This document shows positions 45,862 through 57,500 of a stretch of DNA of 64,000 nucleotides, piece after piece. Position 1 is the stretch's first letter. Every line of letters starts with the position of its first letter. The DNA is taken from positions 1-64,000 of the forward strand of contig MU008149.1 in assembly GCA_010909165.1 (NCBI GenBank), read 5' to 3'. Under the pieces are notes generated by a model. That model had not been told where the DNA came from, made no database searches, and saw only the letters and a list, made by a program, of their open reading frames with translations. Position numbers and translations under genes: made by a program. This stretch comes from Anthoceros angustus. Taxonomy: Eukaryota > Streptophyta > Anthocerotopsida > Anthocerotales > Anthocerotaceae.

Positions 45862-46580
45862 TTGAGAAGCCGCACTTTGCTTCTCATACAGTCACACAAC
45901 CCACGCCGATTCGTAACATGGTCTTATCTTTCACATTGAAGTACACTGTTTTTGAGAATGTTAGCATGATAGTAGATCTAGCAAGCTCATCCAGGTCCTG
46001 CCACTCATCGTGTGTCATACTATCTGGTTTGACGCTTAGCAGCTTTATGGGCTTGATTTGCTTTTTCTGCACTAGAACATTATACACTTGTTCTTTCCGG
46101 AACGAGAAGTTAGTACCATCTAACTTCTCGATATTGAACATGACGTTTTCTGATGATGAAGACGTAATGATTCAAAAACCGATACAGATGAAACACTCGA
46201 CTCGCCTTGTCAGAAAAGTCAAATTTTTTTTTTTGTAATGTAGAAACTGCAAGTTACCATTGTGGTAATTATGCCTTGTCTTCGTCGCCCGTATGCACCG
46301 CCTGTGGCTCACTTGTCGGCGGGTCAGAGTTGAAAATTTTCTCTCAACGACGCGAATCCCAACGTTGAGGGTCCCACCGTTGCGGGTCCCACCACCGTGC
46401 GGCCCGTGTATTCTGCCGTTGACTGTTCCACCAGAGTATTCCGCCGAATATTCCGGCGAATATTCTGTTCGCCGCCCGGCGTTCGGCACCCGCGATTATT
46501 TCGGTGCCGGGTTCTTGGGCACCTTCGGTGCTCTCGCCCCCGCGGTGCTCTCGCGCCCATTGTCAAATCCTCGCGCTGGT
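45862..46580 (-). pseudogene. Copia B gag N-terminus and leader
   Basis: Starts MFNIEKLDGTNFSFRKEQVY at 46141 and reads VLVQKKQIKPIKLLSVKPD, DEWQDLDELARSTIMLTFSK, open to 45884. Homology to element A (840-1121) continues to about 45862. Upstream (46142-46580) is a leader sharing words with 1200-1320 and containing a GGCGAATATTC-type short repeat. No LTR is left; it meets copia C gag at about 46585. It is the likely 5' counterpart of the B pol at 15776-18330. Confidence 0.7.
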
Positions 46581-46589
46581 GAAATCCGA

Positions 46590-47167
46590 ACCTTACCCCT
46601 TCTTGGCTGCAAGTTGTGCTTGTTTTATGACTCCATTCTGTGTCGTCTTGAAGGTACGATAACTGTCGGGAAGAGAGCTCAGCAAAGCTATGGCTGCTTA
46701 AGCCTCAGTCTACGTCGTCCCACAAGATGACAGTCGAGCCCGTGCTGCCCTGAACTTCTAAATGTGTTCGGAGACAGCTTCATTTTCACCCATCTGCATT
46801 TGGTAAAATGCCTTTTTTGCATTTAATACGCTCATTGCATCTACTACGTCGTAGAGCTGGTTGAGGTTGGTCCATGCTGTGGCTGCATCTACAGCTCCTG
46901 TCACATGATGCGCAGTAGTCCTATCTAATCCAGATAAGATCACATTTCGTGCTTTCCTATCGTCTTCCCAAGCCAAATGCGTCAGGCCGGATTTGTCCTT
47001 GTTATCCTGAGTTTGGGATAGCTGCCATTAGTAACTGCCCAGAGGTCGTTGTCTTCAAGGATGGATCGCATCCGCATGGACCAAATGTCATAATCAGACC
47101 CTGAAAATCTGTCTCTTTCTTTGAAGTGAAACTTAGTTGTGTTATTGATGGTAGTGGATCCAGCCAT
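46590..47167 (-). pseudogene. Copia C gag
   Basis: Starts at 47167 with MAGSTTINNTTKFHFKERDR, then SDYDIWSMRMRSILEDNDLW. After a break, 46976-46758 gives ARNVILSGLDRTTAHHVTGA and LYDVVDAMSVLNAKKAFYQM. Later frames give AALALLSSLPDSYRTFKTTQ-like coding (46700-46600). This is the UBN2/DUF4219-type gag. It starts 90 bp after the leader ORF stop. The zinc knuckle is missing because B sequence begins at about 46580. Confidence 0.8.
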
Positions 47168-47256
47168 ATTGTAAGGTGGTGTGGTTTTTCTTATGTTTTA
47201 CAGGCTTTTAATGTCTTTTAGAGAAAACCACATCCAACAGGGTCCAGTGCCCCTAT

Positions 47257-47778
47257 CTAGTCCGAATCTAGACCAGAGATGCTACTTGCTACAACAAACT
47301 TGGCTAGTGCATCCTCTACACATTGTATATTGGGTAAGCAATCATCTGAGGTGTGTTTGTCTTTCCTTTCTATGGGTAAGGTATAGCAATTGCTTGTGTT
47401 AGCTCTAGTGAGGTGGTTAATTTTCTGTTCTAACCTAAACAATGACTTGTATAGGTTACAGATTTTAGCTTGTTTCCTAGTGATCAATTTCACTATGTTT
47501 GAGGAGGTTAGTCTATGACACTTCTCGAAGTGCTGTAAGAAAGTGAATGTTTGGAATTGTTGGCTTTCTAGATCTTCTAATTGGGTTTCTATCTCTTGTA
47601 GAGAATGATTGGAGAAATGTCTGCTATGTGATGCACTGTGGGGTCTTGCATTACATCTGTACTGTACAGGCATCTGAACTGTTGGTGTCCTAGCAGCATG
47701 GCTTGTGTGGCTATGGTAGATAAAGGCTGGGGAAGAATTTATTAGATCCCCTGAATTCCTTCTACCGTGCCTAGCCAT
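47257..47778 (-). CDS. Leader ORF of copia C, between primer site and gag
   Basis: An uninterrupted 173-codon ORF (MARHGRRNSGDLINSSPAFI start, SISGLDSD end) lies 52 bp after the primer-binding site and ends 90 bp before the gag ATG. It contains heptad-like LQEIETQLEDLESQQF and LYKSLFRLEQKINHL segments, suggesting coiled coils. Copia elements normally go straight into gag after a short leader. I know no function. It could be a translated leader ORF or exon; the conserved position in element F (57817-58240) argues that such ORFs recur. Confidence 0.55.
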   Translation of the reverse strand: MARHGRRNSGDLINSSPAFIYHSHTSHAARTPTVQMPVQYRCNARPHSASHSRHFSNHSLQEIETQLEDLESQQFQTFTFLQHFEKCHRLTSSNIVKLITRKQAKICNLYKSLFRLEQKINHLTRANTSNCYTLPIERKDKHTSDDCLPNIQCVEDALAKFVVASSISGLDSD

Positions 47779-47829
47779 GCTGCTAGCATTTGCCTTGTAA
47801 GATATGCATATTAGTTAAAGATCAACAGG

Positions 47830-47841
47830 GCTCTGATACCA
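47830..47841 (-). other. Primer-binding site of copia C
   Basis: TGGTATCAGAGC on the minus strand, directly adjacent to the LTR end CTTTGTCA. It pairs with the initiator Met-tRNA 3' end in plant copia elements. Confidence 0.92.
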
Positions 47842-48048
47842 TGACAAAGTGCATGGCATGTGCGGAAGCGTGTAGAATTGAACAACAAAGCATATAAAAT
47901 TGAAGAAGGAACAATGTCAAAGTAGAACACAGAAAGTAGTTATAAAAACTGAATCTAAGATGTCTATTCAAATCACAGTAACCTAAATAATATATAAGTA
48001 TTATTCAAACGTGCCCTAATCAAGGCTCTAATAGCCATAACCTCAACA
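47842..48048 (-). repeat. 5' LTR of copia C (207 bp)
   Basis: TGTTGAGGTTATGG at 48048 to CTTTGTCA at 47842, minus strand. A TATATTATTT-type box is near 47990. Pairs with 14503-14709. Confidence 0.92.
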
Positions 48049-48200
48049 AGCGGCGCAAGGTGCTTGAGACGCGTGCGACACGCGGGTCTAAGGACCCCCT
48101 GCCTCGTCGCTCTCACCATGGCTGATGCTTGCTCTGAGCTTTTTGCGAAGCTGCTCTCCTGATAGGCGCTGGATGCAGATAGATGACAATGGCTCACCAT
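48049..48200 (-). pseudogene. Host gene split by copia C: first coding part
   Basis: ATG at 48200 gives MVSHCHLSASSAYQESSFAK, then MVRATRQGVLRPACRTRLKH and LAP up to the LTR. Joined after removing one 5-bp duplicate (GGCGG/AGCGG), the frame continues as PRSKIRTATQP at 14502. The mature product is unknown. Without the element the two parts would form one exon. See 13383-14502. Confidence 0.55.
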
Positions 48201-48693
48201 AACCGTATGTCCCCCGTATGGGACATATGGATAAGGGTTTCGGGATCTTCCCTATTTACGGGAATTATTCCATTTTCCCTTATTTTAAATCCTTTTTAAA
48301 ATTGACTGCTTAAGTTCGTCTTAATGCTTTCAAGCTATTTTCATTTAAGGACTAGTTTCTCCATATTAGTCCATTTTGGCTCCTTTTTAAGCCAAAAAAC
48401 TACCTTATTAATTCACCCTCAGTTCATTGTGAGTAGAAGTGATGAAATAACTTTAGTTTAGGGCACTATTCACTAGGGCACTCTAGACTTAATGATTAAT
48501 TAATTCATAGGGCACTAAGTAGTTTGCTTAGGTAGTTAGTTGTTATATTGGTTATATTGGTTACAATCACTTATGGTTACAACCACCCTTAACCACATCC
48601 TCTATATAAACACTCTTATACTTTCTATTATGCAATGCTACAAGCTCTTTTGCAAGTGCGTGTGTGTGATTTTCATCAGTAGAGGGTTCTGGA
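48201..48693. promoter_or_regulatory. Upstream of the host gene; plus-strand TATA-bearing LTR-like stretch
   Basis: 48430-48690 has the look of an LTR promoter on the plus strand: TATATAAA at 48603-48610 followed ~30 bp later by a possible start. 48201-48430 is AT-rich and otherwise featureless; it would carry the minus-strand host gene's promoter. No TG...CA pair was found to define LTR limits. Confidence 0.35.
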
Positions 48694-49994
48694 TTATATT
48701 AACTGGCTCAAGGACATCAAGTTCTTCACCATACTCGGTACGTGCAGTACGTGTTCCAGCACAACTTCGGTGCCATTATTAAGCCTGAATTTGCATTTTC
48801 CATGTCCTTCAAAGCGCAATCTAGTCTTGTTTTGCTCATCGCCAAGTAACACCTTCTCTTTAACCAATCTGAGGTCCAAGACGAAGAAGTGCTCTTTACC
48901 CCTATAGTGCATAGTGGCTCCAGAATCAAGGTACCAGAAGCCATCACTATGCAGAGAGTTGGATAAGCAAATGGTAAGAATTTTTATTGCCGCTTTCACA
49001 TCATCTGCAAGTTGTTTATTCTTAACAGCAATGTTAGCATTAGGTTTGGGTTGCTTTTGTGGCCCAGCTGCCTTGCGTTTTCGATAGTCTCTTGCCCATG
49101 ACCAGCAATTCCGCACCACTTGTTGTTTCTTGATCGTTTTGAAGCATTGCTGGAATCTCCTTCCTACTTAGTGGAGTTCCCTTGTCTAAACTTTGATATG
49201 AAGTTGGCTGCTAACACATTCTTTATTTTGCCCTTAGAAACACCACGAGAGAAAAGTCTGCTTCACTCTTCTTGATACAACGCACCTATCACTTCTTCAA
49301 ATGAGAGGGTGCTCGCACCATTAGAGGCAAGAACCACTTGAGCAGTTCAAATGGGACCATTTTGGCTGGTCACAAAAGTCAAAAATGAGGGGAGGTCAGG
49401 TTAACCGTACAACATCAACTTTACTCGGTGGTGCCACGCCGGTCGCACACGCAAATGGCGAAACGTGATGGTGTAAGCTGCCACTCTATCTCCCTCTCTC
49501 GTTCTCAGCTCGTAAAATTTCTGTCCCACAGCACAAAGGGTGAGGATGTTATTGACTTGATATGTCTTCTCAAGTTGGTTCCAGATTGCGGAGGCTTCTG
49601 TTAGGAATTCCACATTAGGAACCAAGTCTGAGTCCAGGCCTCCCATGAGGAGGACAATAGCAATGCTGTTGAGCTGATCCCATTAATCAATCTACGCTTG
49701 AGTGGGAGGTGGAACTGATTGCGGATTTGGCTTCTGCTTAGAACCATCTACAACGCTCCATACTCCATGAGCGAGCAGAGTCAACTTCACCATGACACGC
49801 CAGACCTAGTACTTGGTACCGTTAAATCTGTCCTTCTCCTTAAGTTCAAAAGTGAAAATGGGCACTGTTGCACTGGTCGAGGTAGTCATCACCACCGATC
49901 TAAGTGAAGGAGGCAAAGAGATTGATTGTAGAGTCAATTGACGTAAGCGATTTGCTAACGCATCGACGTCTACTGCAGATGGTCCGTAGGACAT
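48694..49994 (-). pseudogene. Copia F gag and protease remnant
   Basis: Starts MSYGPSAVDVDALANRLRQL at 49994; the gag start proper is TFELKEKDRFNGTKY (49840-49806). 49646-49401 gives NVEFLTEASAIWNQLEKTYQ and VGQKFYELRTREGDRVAAYT. A decayed knuckle WCGIAGHGQETIENAR follows. 49119-48694 is open: FWYLDSGATMHYRGKEHFFV, LDLRLVKEKVLLGD, GTEVVLEHVLHVPSMVKNLM. DSGA is the protease active site and is intact. It is cut at 48694, so pol is missing. Confidence 0.85.
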
Positions 49995-50215
49995 GTGCGT
50001 TATTGAAAACTACGGTTTCAAAACAAGGAGAGGCAAGCCTACTTGTAAGGAGATCACATGGCATGAGTAAATAAACTAAAATGACAAAGTACTTAGACTA
50101 ACCATGCATGGAGGGAAGAGTTTGAAGGGGAGGATAGCTCGGGAGGGGGAGGATAGCTCGGTGGGGGGCAGATACGAACGTATCTGATCCTACTCGAGCT
50201 ACCTCTTCATCAAAC

Positions 50216-50245
50216 CCCTATTAGAAATGGGCACCCTATGTTACA
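50216..50245 (+). repeat. Left TIR of the CACTA-like element
   Basis: CCCTATTAGAAATGGGCACC then CTATGTTACA. Two or three mismatches to the right TIR. Confidence 0.85.
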
Positions 50246-51201
50246 CTTTATGTTAAGATTTGGACCCCTGGATGTAACACTCATGTTGCAATTTTGGGGT
50301 CATGTAACACTTTTTGGGCCCCTTGTTACACTTTGGCTTGGAAACCATACCACGGCATTGTTGCAATCATGTTGCAATGGTGTTGCAATTATGTTAAGAT
50401 GAAGTGAGAGGTGGTTTTGCCCTCTCTCAAAATTGCAAAATGATTGCAACATCTAAAGTGTTACAAGAGAGGTCTTGTAACACTTTTGGAGGCTCGAACC
50501 TCCTCCCCATCCACCATTGCCCTTTTACTTTTGCCCTTTGAAATACCACGTTTTACTTGGTAGTTACCACCGATACGCCCTTCAATACGACCATATACAA
50601 ATACTATCAATACATCCTTGTACTATACATGTAGTCTACGGTGATAAATGTAATGTATTATTCTAAGTGCTATACGGTGTATTCAATTTCATATAAAATA
50701 AGTTTGTATATTACGCATACATATTACATGGTCGTACATATTCATGATACGATACTTTGTATTTACTATACGTGTAAATAGCGGCGCCCTTTATACCCCT
50801 ACTTTATAGCATGGGCTTGCGGTTTGTCCTTCCCACGTCAACAATAGCCATCTCCATGGCGCCCAAGAAGATATTGTCCCCACCTATCACCTTATTGTGA
50901 CGCATCACGTGAGGTTATGCCCCTGATTGTGTCAGGAGATTTGGTATGCTTATGCTTTTCGCCTCCATGTAAGGCACTTCCTACTCGTCATCGTGCACCT
51001 ACGAAACTTCCGCCTCCCGTTCGATTCGCAATTTTCTTCTTCCCCTCCACTTGCGTTTGGCCAGGCAAGCTTTGCCACTTCCTCCGCTTCCCCTCCTACA
51101 GGCACATTGCACATACAAACCAGCATGGCGTCATGAGTTATCCAGTTGGGTTTCCACAAGCATCCATTTGCCTTACCTTCCCTCCGGTCCCTCCTCTTTT
51201 C

Positions 51202-52695
51202 TTACGCCCTTCTTGCTGGACATTTTCCTCTTCCGTCCTCCTTCTTCCGGTATGCAGCCCGTGCCCTTGTCACTTGCCCGCCCGCCTCCTCTACTCCTCC
51301 TCCGTTTTCCTCTTTCGGCCTCCACCCTTTATCACGGTGGCTTGCCTCAATGGGCTCCACTATGCAGTCCATGCTCTCGGCATCCGAGGCAAGGTATGTG
51401 TCTCGCACAAAATTAGGCACATCGTCCTCTTCTGCCTCCTGCTGCGTCCATGTTCTCTGCGTCCCCCCGTCTGTCCCCCGGCCTCCATCTGCATTGGCCT
51501 TTGATATCAAGCACGCATGTTGCCCTCTTAGTCCTCCTTCATTCTCTCTCCCCTCGACATCTCCTCATGTTCGTTCTGCGCCTTTTGCCCCTCCCCAACC
51601 ATGGGCTGCTGGGTGATCCACTCATCTCCTCCGCCACCCGCTCCTCCTAGTCCCCCCTGCGATTTTTGGCTGTCCATAGTGCACACAAGTGTGTTTCTTC
51701 TGGTGATTCGGTTGCCCCTCCGTGCTCCACCACCCGACTCCCCTCCACACACCTTGTTCCCGCCTCCATCGGCGTCCACTCCATCGATCCCAACGGCCTC
51801 CACCCTCCCCATACATGGCCGTCACTGGCGGTCTCGGGCACCCTCCACCTCTTTTCCATTATTTGCTTGCTGCCCACTGACCCTCGTTGCCTCCATTGAC
51901 CCCATTCCGGGCATCGGCTTCCACCAACCCTAGGCGATCGTGGTGTCGCGGGCACCACAATATCGTCCACACTGTCACTCGGTTCCCCCCTCCGCTGCCT
52001 CCCTCCTGCATGCTTCCTCAAGACTACGCCTCACCGTCTCCACTTCCCGCTCCTTGTTCATCGTCGCCTTTCCCCCCATTCAAAGTCCCGTTGTCCCTCG
52101 CCCCCTCTGGCCTCCTTCCTCCCAAGCCCCCTTCCGCGCCATCTGCATTCCTTGATAGCCTCTCGTCGTCCATGTCACCACCTCGTGCACCATCGTTGCC
52201 TCCCACCCCTTCCTTCCGTCGTCTCAGAAAGGCCACCATATCAGGATCCATCTTCAATTCAATGTCGTTAAGCAAAATGGTCATTTCCCTTGTTCTCCTT
52301 GCAATAGCCGAACCTCTAGGATCTTTTCATACACTCCTATCTATCTTTGAAGGAACTCGGGCCGCAGAACCCCACTATCGCCTTTCACGATTTCCATTTC
52401 CATTTCCACTTTCCTTCTAGCAATCGCCACCGCCCCGTCCCTCGAAGGTTGCCTCCCTTGTCTCAAGCTTGAGCATGCCCGTGCACATGTGTTACCCGTT
52501 TGTCCACCATGCCCACTCATCGGCGCAAACTTGAGTGCACACTTTGCCGTCACTTGCCGTTAACGCAGTGCGAAACCCACCTCATCCAGCAATAGCTCTT
52601 CATCTATTTCCTTCACTTCACCGCGCTCCAACTCCGCATCCGTCGGCTGGAGGTTCCACGTCAAAGTCGTCAAAATCAAGTGGGTTCGGCGCCAT
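51202..52695 (-). pseudogene. Possible protein-coding remnant inside the CACTA-like element
   Basis: On the minus strand the most protein-like pieces are MAPNPLDFDDFDVEPPADGC (start 52695), EVKEIDEELLLDEVGFAL in another frame, RRKVEMEMEIVKGDSGVL, and REMTILLNDIELKMDPDMVA followed by FLRRRKEGV (52290-52200). Then comes a Gly/Arg-rich stretch, and EEDDVPNFVRDTYLASDAES at about 51425-51370. The MTILLNDIELKMDPDMVAFL piece faintly resembles NAM-associated or Myb/SANT-like plant transposon proteins; I would not name it. Frames change several times. Confidence 0.25.
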
Positions 52696-55600
52696 GTCGC
52701 CTACTCTTATCTCGTGGGTCGAGGAGGCCGCTTCTTCACATCGCCGATGTGAGATGGGCCGCGGTGGATGAGCGAGATAGCCCGAGGCCATTTGGCCCCT
52801 CATCCTCCCCACCCGGATACGGTCCTGCCGGGCGGCCGCCCGTCAATGGTGTTCGCCTTCACGTGACTCCCAAGCTTCACCTCGCCATCCCCCTCCGGTT
52901 GTCCACCACCTTCGTGCCATCAAGGCAATGGCTTCCCTCTCGTGAAAGGTGCGGGCCATGAGTCCAGTGAATTCAAGGCTGCTATTTTGAAAAAGCTTTG
53001 TTTGCAAAGGCCCAGTGGTTGTCATTTACTCCTCTTGGCGGGACGTGCCATTTTGTGCACCATAATCACAATTTTCGACCACAACCGGACTTGGGAGCAA
53101 GTTTCATGTCCCATTGGTTGTCGTTACTCATGATGTATTATATTGGACATCCCAATGCGCCCATTCGCATTTTACCATTAATCATCTTCCACCAAAGATT
53201 GCCTTGTGCATCCGTGGAGGGAGGAGACAATAGACTATAGCATGCAAACCAATCACCATACATGATTTATTCCACTTTCAGACGCGTGACTCGAGTAGCG
53301 TCGCAGGGTGACTTGTCATGTCGGTCAGCTATGGACGGGCACCAAACCATACCCATCCATTCCGCCAAGCGGACAAAGGCATCGGTTTTATTGCGTGACA
53401 TGGGAAGTACAAGTAGTGATCAAGGATGAAGGACTTTCCCATCCCAATGTTTAATTACGGTAAGCATATGTCCCACATTGTGAGGTATAAACCGTCCACT
53501 CACGGCTGCCGTGCCCCAGGAGAGCAGAGCCAAGGGAGGCCCTCCAGTCCTTGATGGCCGAGGGAGAGCAACCTCCCATCCATCATCCTCGATGGCCATC
53601 GTCATTGAATTGCAGCCCTTGTCCTTAATGGCCATCGTCGGTTTCCACCCACCGAGCAACAATAATGTGCACACACGCAATGATCCACAAGCAGACAGTC
53701 GAGCGGGTGGCGGTTTTGACTTATGGATTCCACAAACACTTTAGCTGCGCATGGACTTGTAGGTAGGCGAATAGGGCCAAAAAGTGTTCACATCCGGCCT
53801 CACAATGAACCCCCAGCCATAGGTGTGGTCACGAACACCATGCACCATGTGGAAGGAACCACCTCGCCACCGAAGCAAGTCCCCACGAGGATAGCCACGA
53901 TGAGGCTCTACTCCACGCCATGAGGCGGTGACACCGCCTCCAACCTTTGCAAAGGATCCTTGATGGCCATCAGATTTCTAGTTGTGAAGATGGAGACATG
54001 AACACACGCCTCGTGGTGCGAACTACCACTCCACGCCCATTTAGGTTTCCGGCGGAAGCTAGCTCGGCATCGTCAACATGTCCATCATACATGGCATAAG
54101 GTAGCAGGAGGCGCCCAGCGCATGTTTCGAAAGGCAGCTCGCCGCGGTGCGAGGATGACCAAGAGAAAGGTAGTAGCGTGAGCGAGGGCAAGGTGGTGAC
54201 ATTTAAAGCGGACCACCACCTTCTCTGACCTCTTGTGCCCCAGCCACATCGGGTTGCGGATGAGAGGATCTTGAATTTCAACTGCCTTACATGTGACAAA
54301 CCAAACATGGCTGATGGTGCCGTCGACCAATGATGATTCAAATGCAATGAGTGTGAAGCCGGCATACCATAAAGGCCGGAATGCAGTTTGTTTTCATGTC
54401 TCCTAAGGGCTGGAAATCCTTTGCGGCAGTGCGGCCATAGTGACGCGTGCCGTCACCCTAGCATGGTGCCGCATTGAATACATTCGTTACGCCATGTGGC
54501 GCATGATTGGTGGAAGCGATGGGAGTCTCGAGCGATGGACATCATTATCTAGGAACGGAATTGGCATATATGGCAAATTCACATACGGACGTCCTTCATT
54601 CATGGCATAATGAAAGGGGCATTTAGTTTGCTTGAATGGCTCTCACGTGCCACCCACCGTCCTTGCACAATGGTGTAGATGTTGATATAGATTATTACCG
54701 AAGCGATTGGAGCAGTAGCGTCATCCTTCAAACGACCGACGTGCATGTTTTCTTCCATGCCATGAGTTTTCAATTATTCTAATGGCTTGCACCCACCTTC
54801 CTTGGACCATGGTGGAGGGAGAATTTTATTTGAGAGAAAGGGAACCATTGTCCTTGGTTCATGGCGGGTTGTAAGATGGCCATGACCTTGTCATGGCATG
54901 GCACTTCCTTGGTCATCGGCCACTCGAAATCGCATTGCAAACACTTGTCCTTGGGTCACGAAATGGTCATAAAAAGCGGGGACTATATATGGCATGCATG
55001 GAGGAATGGCATCGTGGACAAGGAAGGTTTCGTGTTTGACGCGTGCACAAACAATAGAGGAAGGTGGCATGGCAAGGCAGCCATGGCATGGCATGCCACG
55101 TAGTCTTCTTGGATGGAGCAGCGATGAGGATGGGCAGTGGGAGTGGAGGACGAGCGAGTGAGGTGAAGTGGAGATGGCGGATGATGAGGTGGCGATGGAG
55201 GCGGCGAGAGAGGTCCTGGGGGTGGAGGGAGAACTTCCAAGTGGAGAGGTGGAGTCTCTGCAAAGAGGAGGTGCGATCTTTGGAGAGAGACGAGTGGGCG
55301 TAGCGGGGAGTGGGTGTCTCTAATAGGTGGGAGCTAATGGAGACTGCGGAGAGAATCAAAACTTTCGGAGGAGGAATGCGGCCGTGACAGAGGAGGGAGG
55401 AGGAATTTGGCGTGAGTCCGGAGAAAGAGGGCTGTGGTGATCGGGAGGAGCATGGTGGTGCTGCCCAAGAGGCCGACCGTGTGGTGGCGAGAGAGGCCAT
55501 TGGTCTTGTGGACCTTCATTCGGTGGCGATGGACAACAACGTGGGAGGAGGATGCCTGTGGAGGGAGGAGGAAGCTGCCACAGGAGTGAGGCGGTCTCAG

Positions 55601-56055
55601 GAGGAGTTGGAGGCGGGCCAAGCGTGCATATGATGGTCGGGAGGACGGTGAGGAGAAGGACACCGGTGGCGATGATGGGAAAGCGCAGGAGGCGGTGGAG
55701 ATGGCGGATGATGAGGTGGACCGACATACCGACTACATTGCCACTACACGAAATTGGAGAATTGATGGGCGGTTGGCGGTAAGCCACTAGCGTCATTGCG
55801 GTGCTGTGCATGGGCGTGGTGGAGTGTACATGGCATGAGCGGTTGATGGAGGTTGGGTGGAGAATGAGGAGTTGGTGGTTGGTGCGGACGTGGTGATATG
55901 TAGGACGTGAGCTCTAAGTGATGTGTGTGCATGACCGGGGAAGAAGGGAAGGAAAGCGGTGGAAGGTGAAGGCCATGTCGAAGGAAGGCATGATACTAGT
56001 GGAGAAGGAAGATGGAGGAAAGGTGGCGTCAGTCAAGTGATGCTGGAGGCAACGT

Positions 56056-56160
56056 AGATGGTGGGGAACCTGGATGTGGGAGCGGGAGCGCTGGAGAGAT
56101 GGTGGGGAACCTGGATGTGGGAGCGGGAGCACTGGAGAGATGGTGGGGAACCTGGATGGA
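56056..56160 (+). repeat. Three tandem ~42-bp units in the CACTA-like element
   Basis: GATGGTGGGGAACCTGGATG followed by TGGGAGCGGGAGCRCTGGAGA, repeated twice and then a third partial copy. Near-identical units point to recent slippage. Confidence 0.85.
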
Positions 56161-57470
56161 TGAGAGAATGCGGGAGCGCATGCCGAATGCAATCTGGAAA
56201 ACAACCGTGGCAGGTGGGCCGTTTGTGGAGGGGGAATGTGAATGTTCAGAGCCATTTTCTTGCAGACGCTGGAGTCGCCAGTACGTGGGTGGACCGGTGA
56301 TGGTCAATCAGCAACAAACAGATGGAATTGGTATTCCCACCTTTGTAGCCTAGCATTTACAGGGGTCCTTCGCCGTGAAAGTGGTGATTGAGGCCGCTGG
56401 ATAGGTCTAGGAAGTTGTGGAGGAACCACGAAAACAATGGTGTTGGTCTAAGAGTCACCAAGTGGCGTCGCCGACGCATATGGCCATATCACTTGGAAGA
56501 CGTACATGTTTGTAGATAAAGCCAATTGCATCGGTGGCAACAAAGCCACGATCTTTGAAAAGGGATAGAGGACGCTTGAACTATCCAAAATTCCAATTAA
56601 TTTGTCAATAAAATCAAACACTTATATATGCAAGGTATGAGAGTGACGTAAGGGTTAGCACATACATATTACTATATAAACAAGTCTTGAAGCCTATATA
56701 CGTACATATATGTATACAAAGGAGGCACATATAAGTACACTAATATAATATAAGTATAACAGATGGATGTGTACATATATATGTACATATACTTACACAT
56801 ACTTATGTCTTGAAGCCTAGATACATATATATTTATACAAAGGATATGCAAATGAGGTAAAATAGGAAGGGAAGGACAGCCCCCCTAGGGAGAGAGAGGT
56901 TCTTGTTACAATCATGTTGCAAGAGGAAGAGGGGAAGAGTATAAAATGGTTGTGATAGGGGAGATCCTTCTCACTGTCATGATGGAGGAGGAGAAGTGAA
57001 AGAGTATAAAAAGGGTGTGATAAGGGGAGCAATAACTAGCAGGGTGAGGTGAGAGGAGAAAGACCAAGCATTGTGTTAAGATGGGGTGAGAAGGTGGATA
57101 AGAAATTGACACCCTGACTGAACACCAAGCCACCAAAGAGTGTTGCAATTTTGAAGTGGTACATGAAGTGAGAGACCAAGCATTGTGTTAGGATGGTGGG
57201 AGAAGGAAGAGAAAAATGGACCAACTTAACACCAAGCCATCAAAACATGTTGCAAGTTGGAAGTGTTACATAAAATTGCAACACGGTATAAGGCGGTGGG
57301 GAAATTATTAACAATGCTTGTGAGAGAGGGTGTACCAAGGGTGAGGTGGGAAGAGAGAGTGCAGTTCGTGTTAAGATGGGCACCAAAGCGAGACAGAACT
57401 AACAAACTTAATACCAAGCCTCCAAAACATGTTGCAATGTGGAAGTGTAAGAAAAAATTGCAACATCGAC

Positions 57471-57500
57471 TGTAACATAGGGTGCCCTTTTCTAGTAGGG
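57471..57500 (-). repeat. Right TIR of the CACTA-like element
   Basis: On the minus strand CCCTACTAGAAAAGGGCACC then CTATGTTACA. It ends exactly where AAC begins the duplicate. Confidence 0.85.

Larger units (their letters stand above)
14503..48048 (-). mobile_element. Copia element C with ~31 kb of nested insertions
   Basis: Both ends are 207-bp LTRs of one family, in the same minus orientation, differing at about 6 positions (3%). The 5' end (48048) is followed by primer site, leader ORF and gag; the 3' end (14503) is preceded by integrase and polypurine tract. The five bases outside each end read GGCGG and AGCGG (4 of 5 equal). Removing the element plus one 5-bp copy joins a host ORF in frame. 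The middle of C (late gag to early integrase) and its RT are missing, and other elements occupy 15539-46589. Confidence 0.65.
50216..57500. mobile_element. CACTA-like DNA transposon, 7285 bp, CCCTA ends, AAC target duplication
   Basis: The left end CCCTATTAGAAATGGGCACC and the right end (minus strand) CCCTACTAGAAAAGGGCACC pair over at least 30 bp. AAC is duplicated outside both ends (50213-50215 and 57501-57503). Subterminal zones are filled with TGTTGCAA and TGTTACA/TGTAACA words (50240-50500 and 56880-57480), as in CACTA elements. A 3-bp target duplication and ...CTACTAGAAA ends are CACTA features; the first bases here are CCCTA. I find no TNP2-type transposase, so it is probably non-autonomous. 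It interrupts the leader of copia F. Confidence 0.8.

Noticed and set aside
50917-51504. 195-codon plus-strand ORF in the CACTA-like element
   Set aside because: Pro/Leu/Ser-rich C-rich sequence without a domain; the minus strand looks more protein-like.
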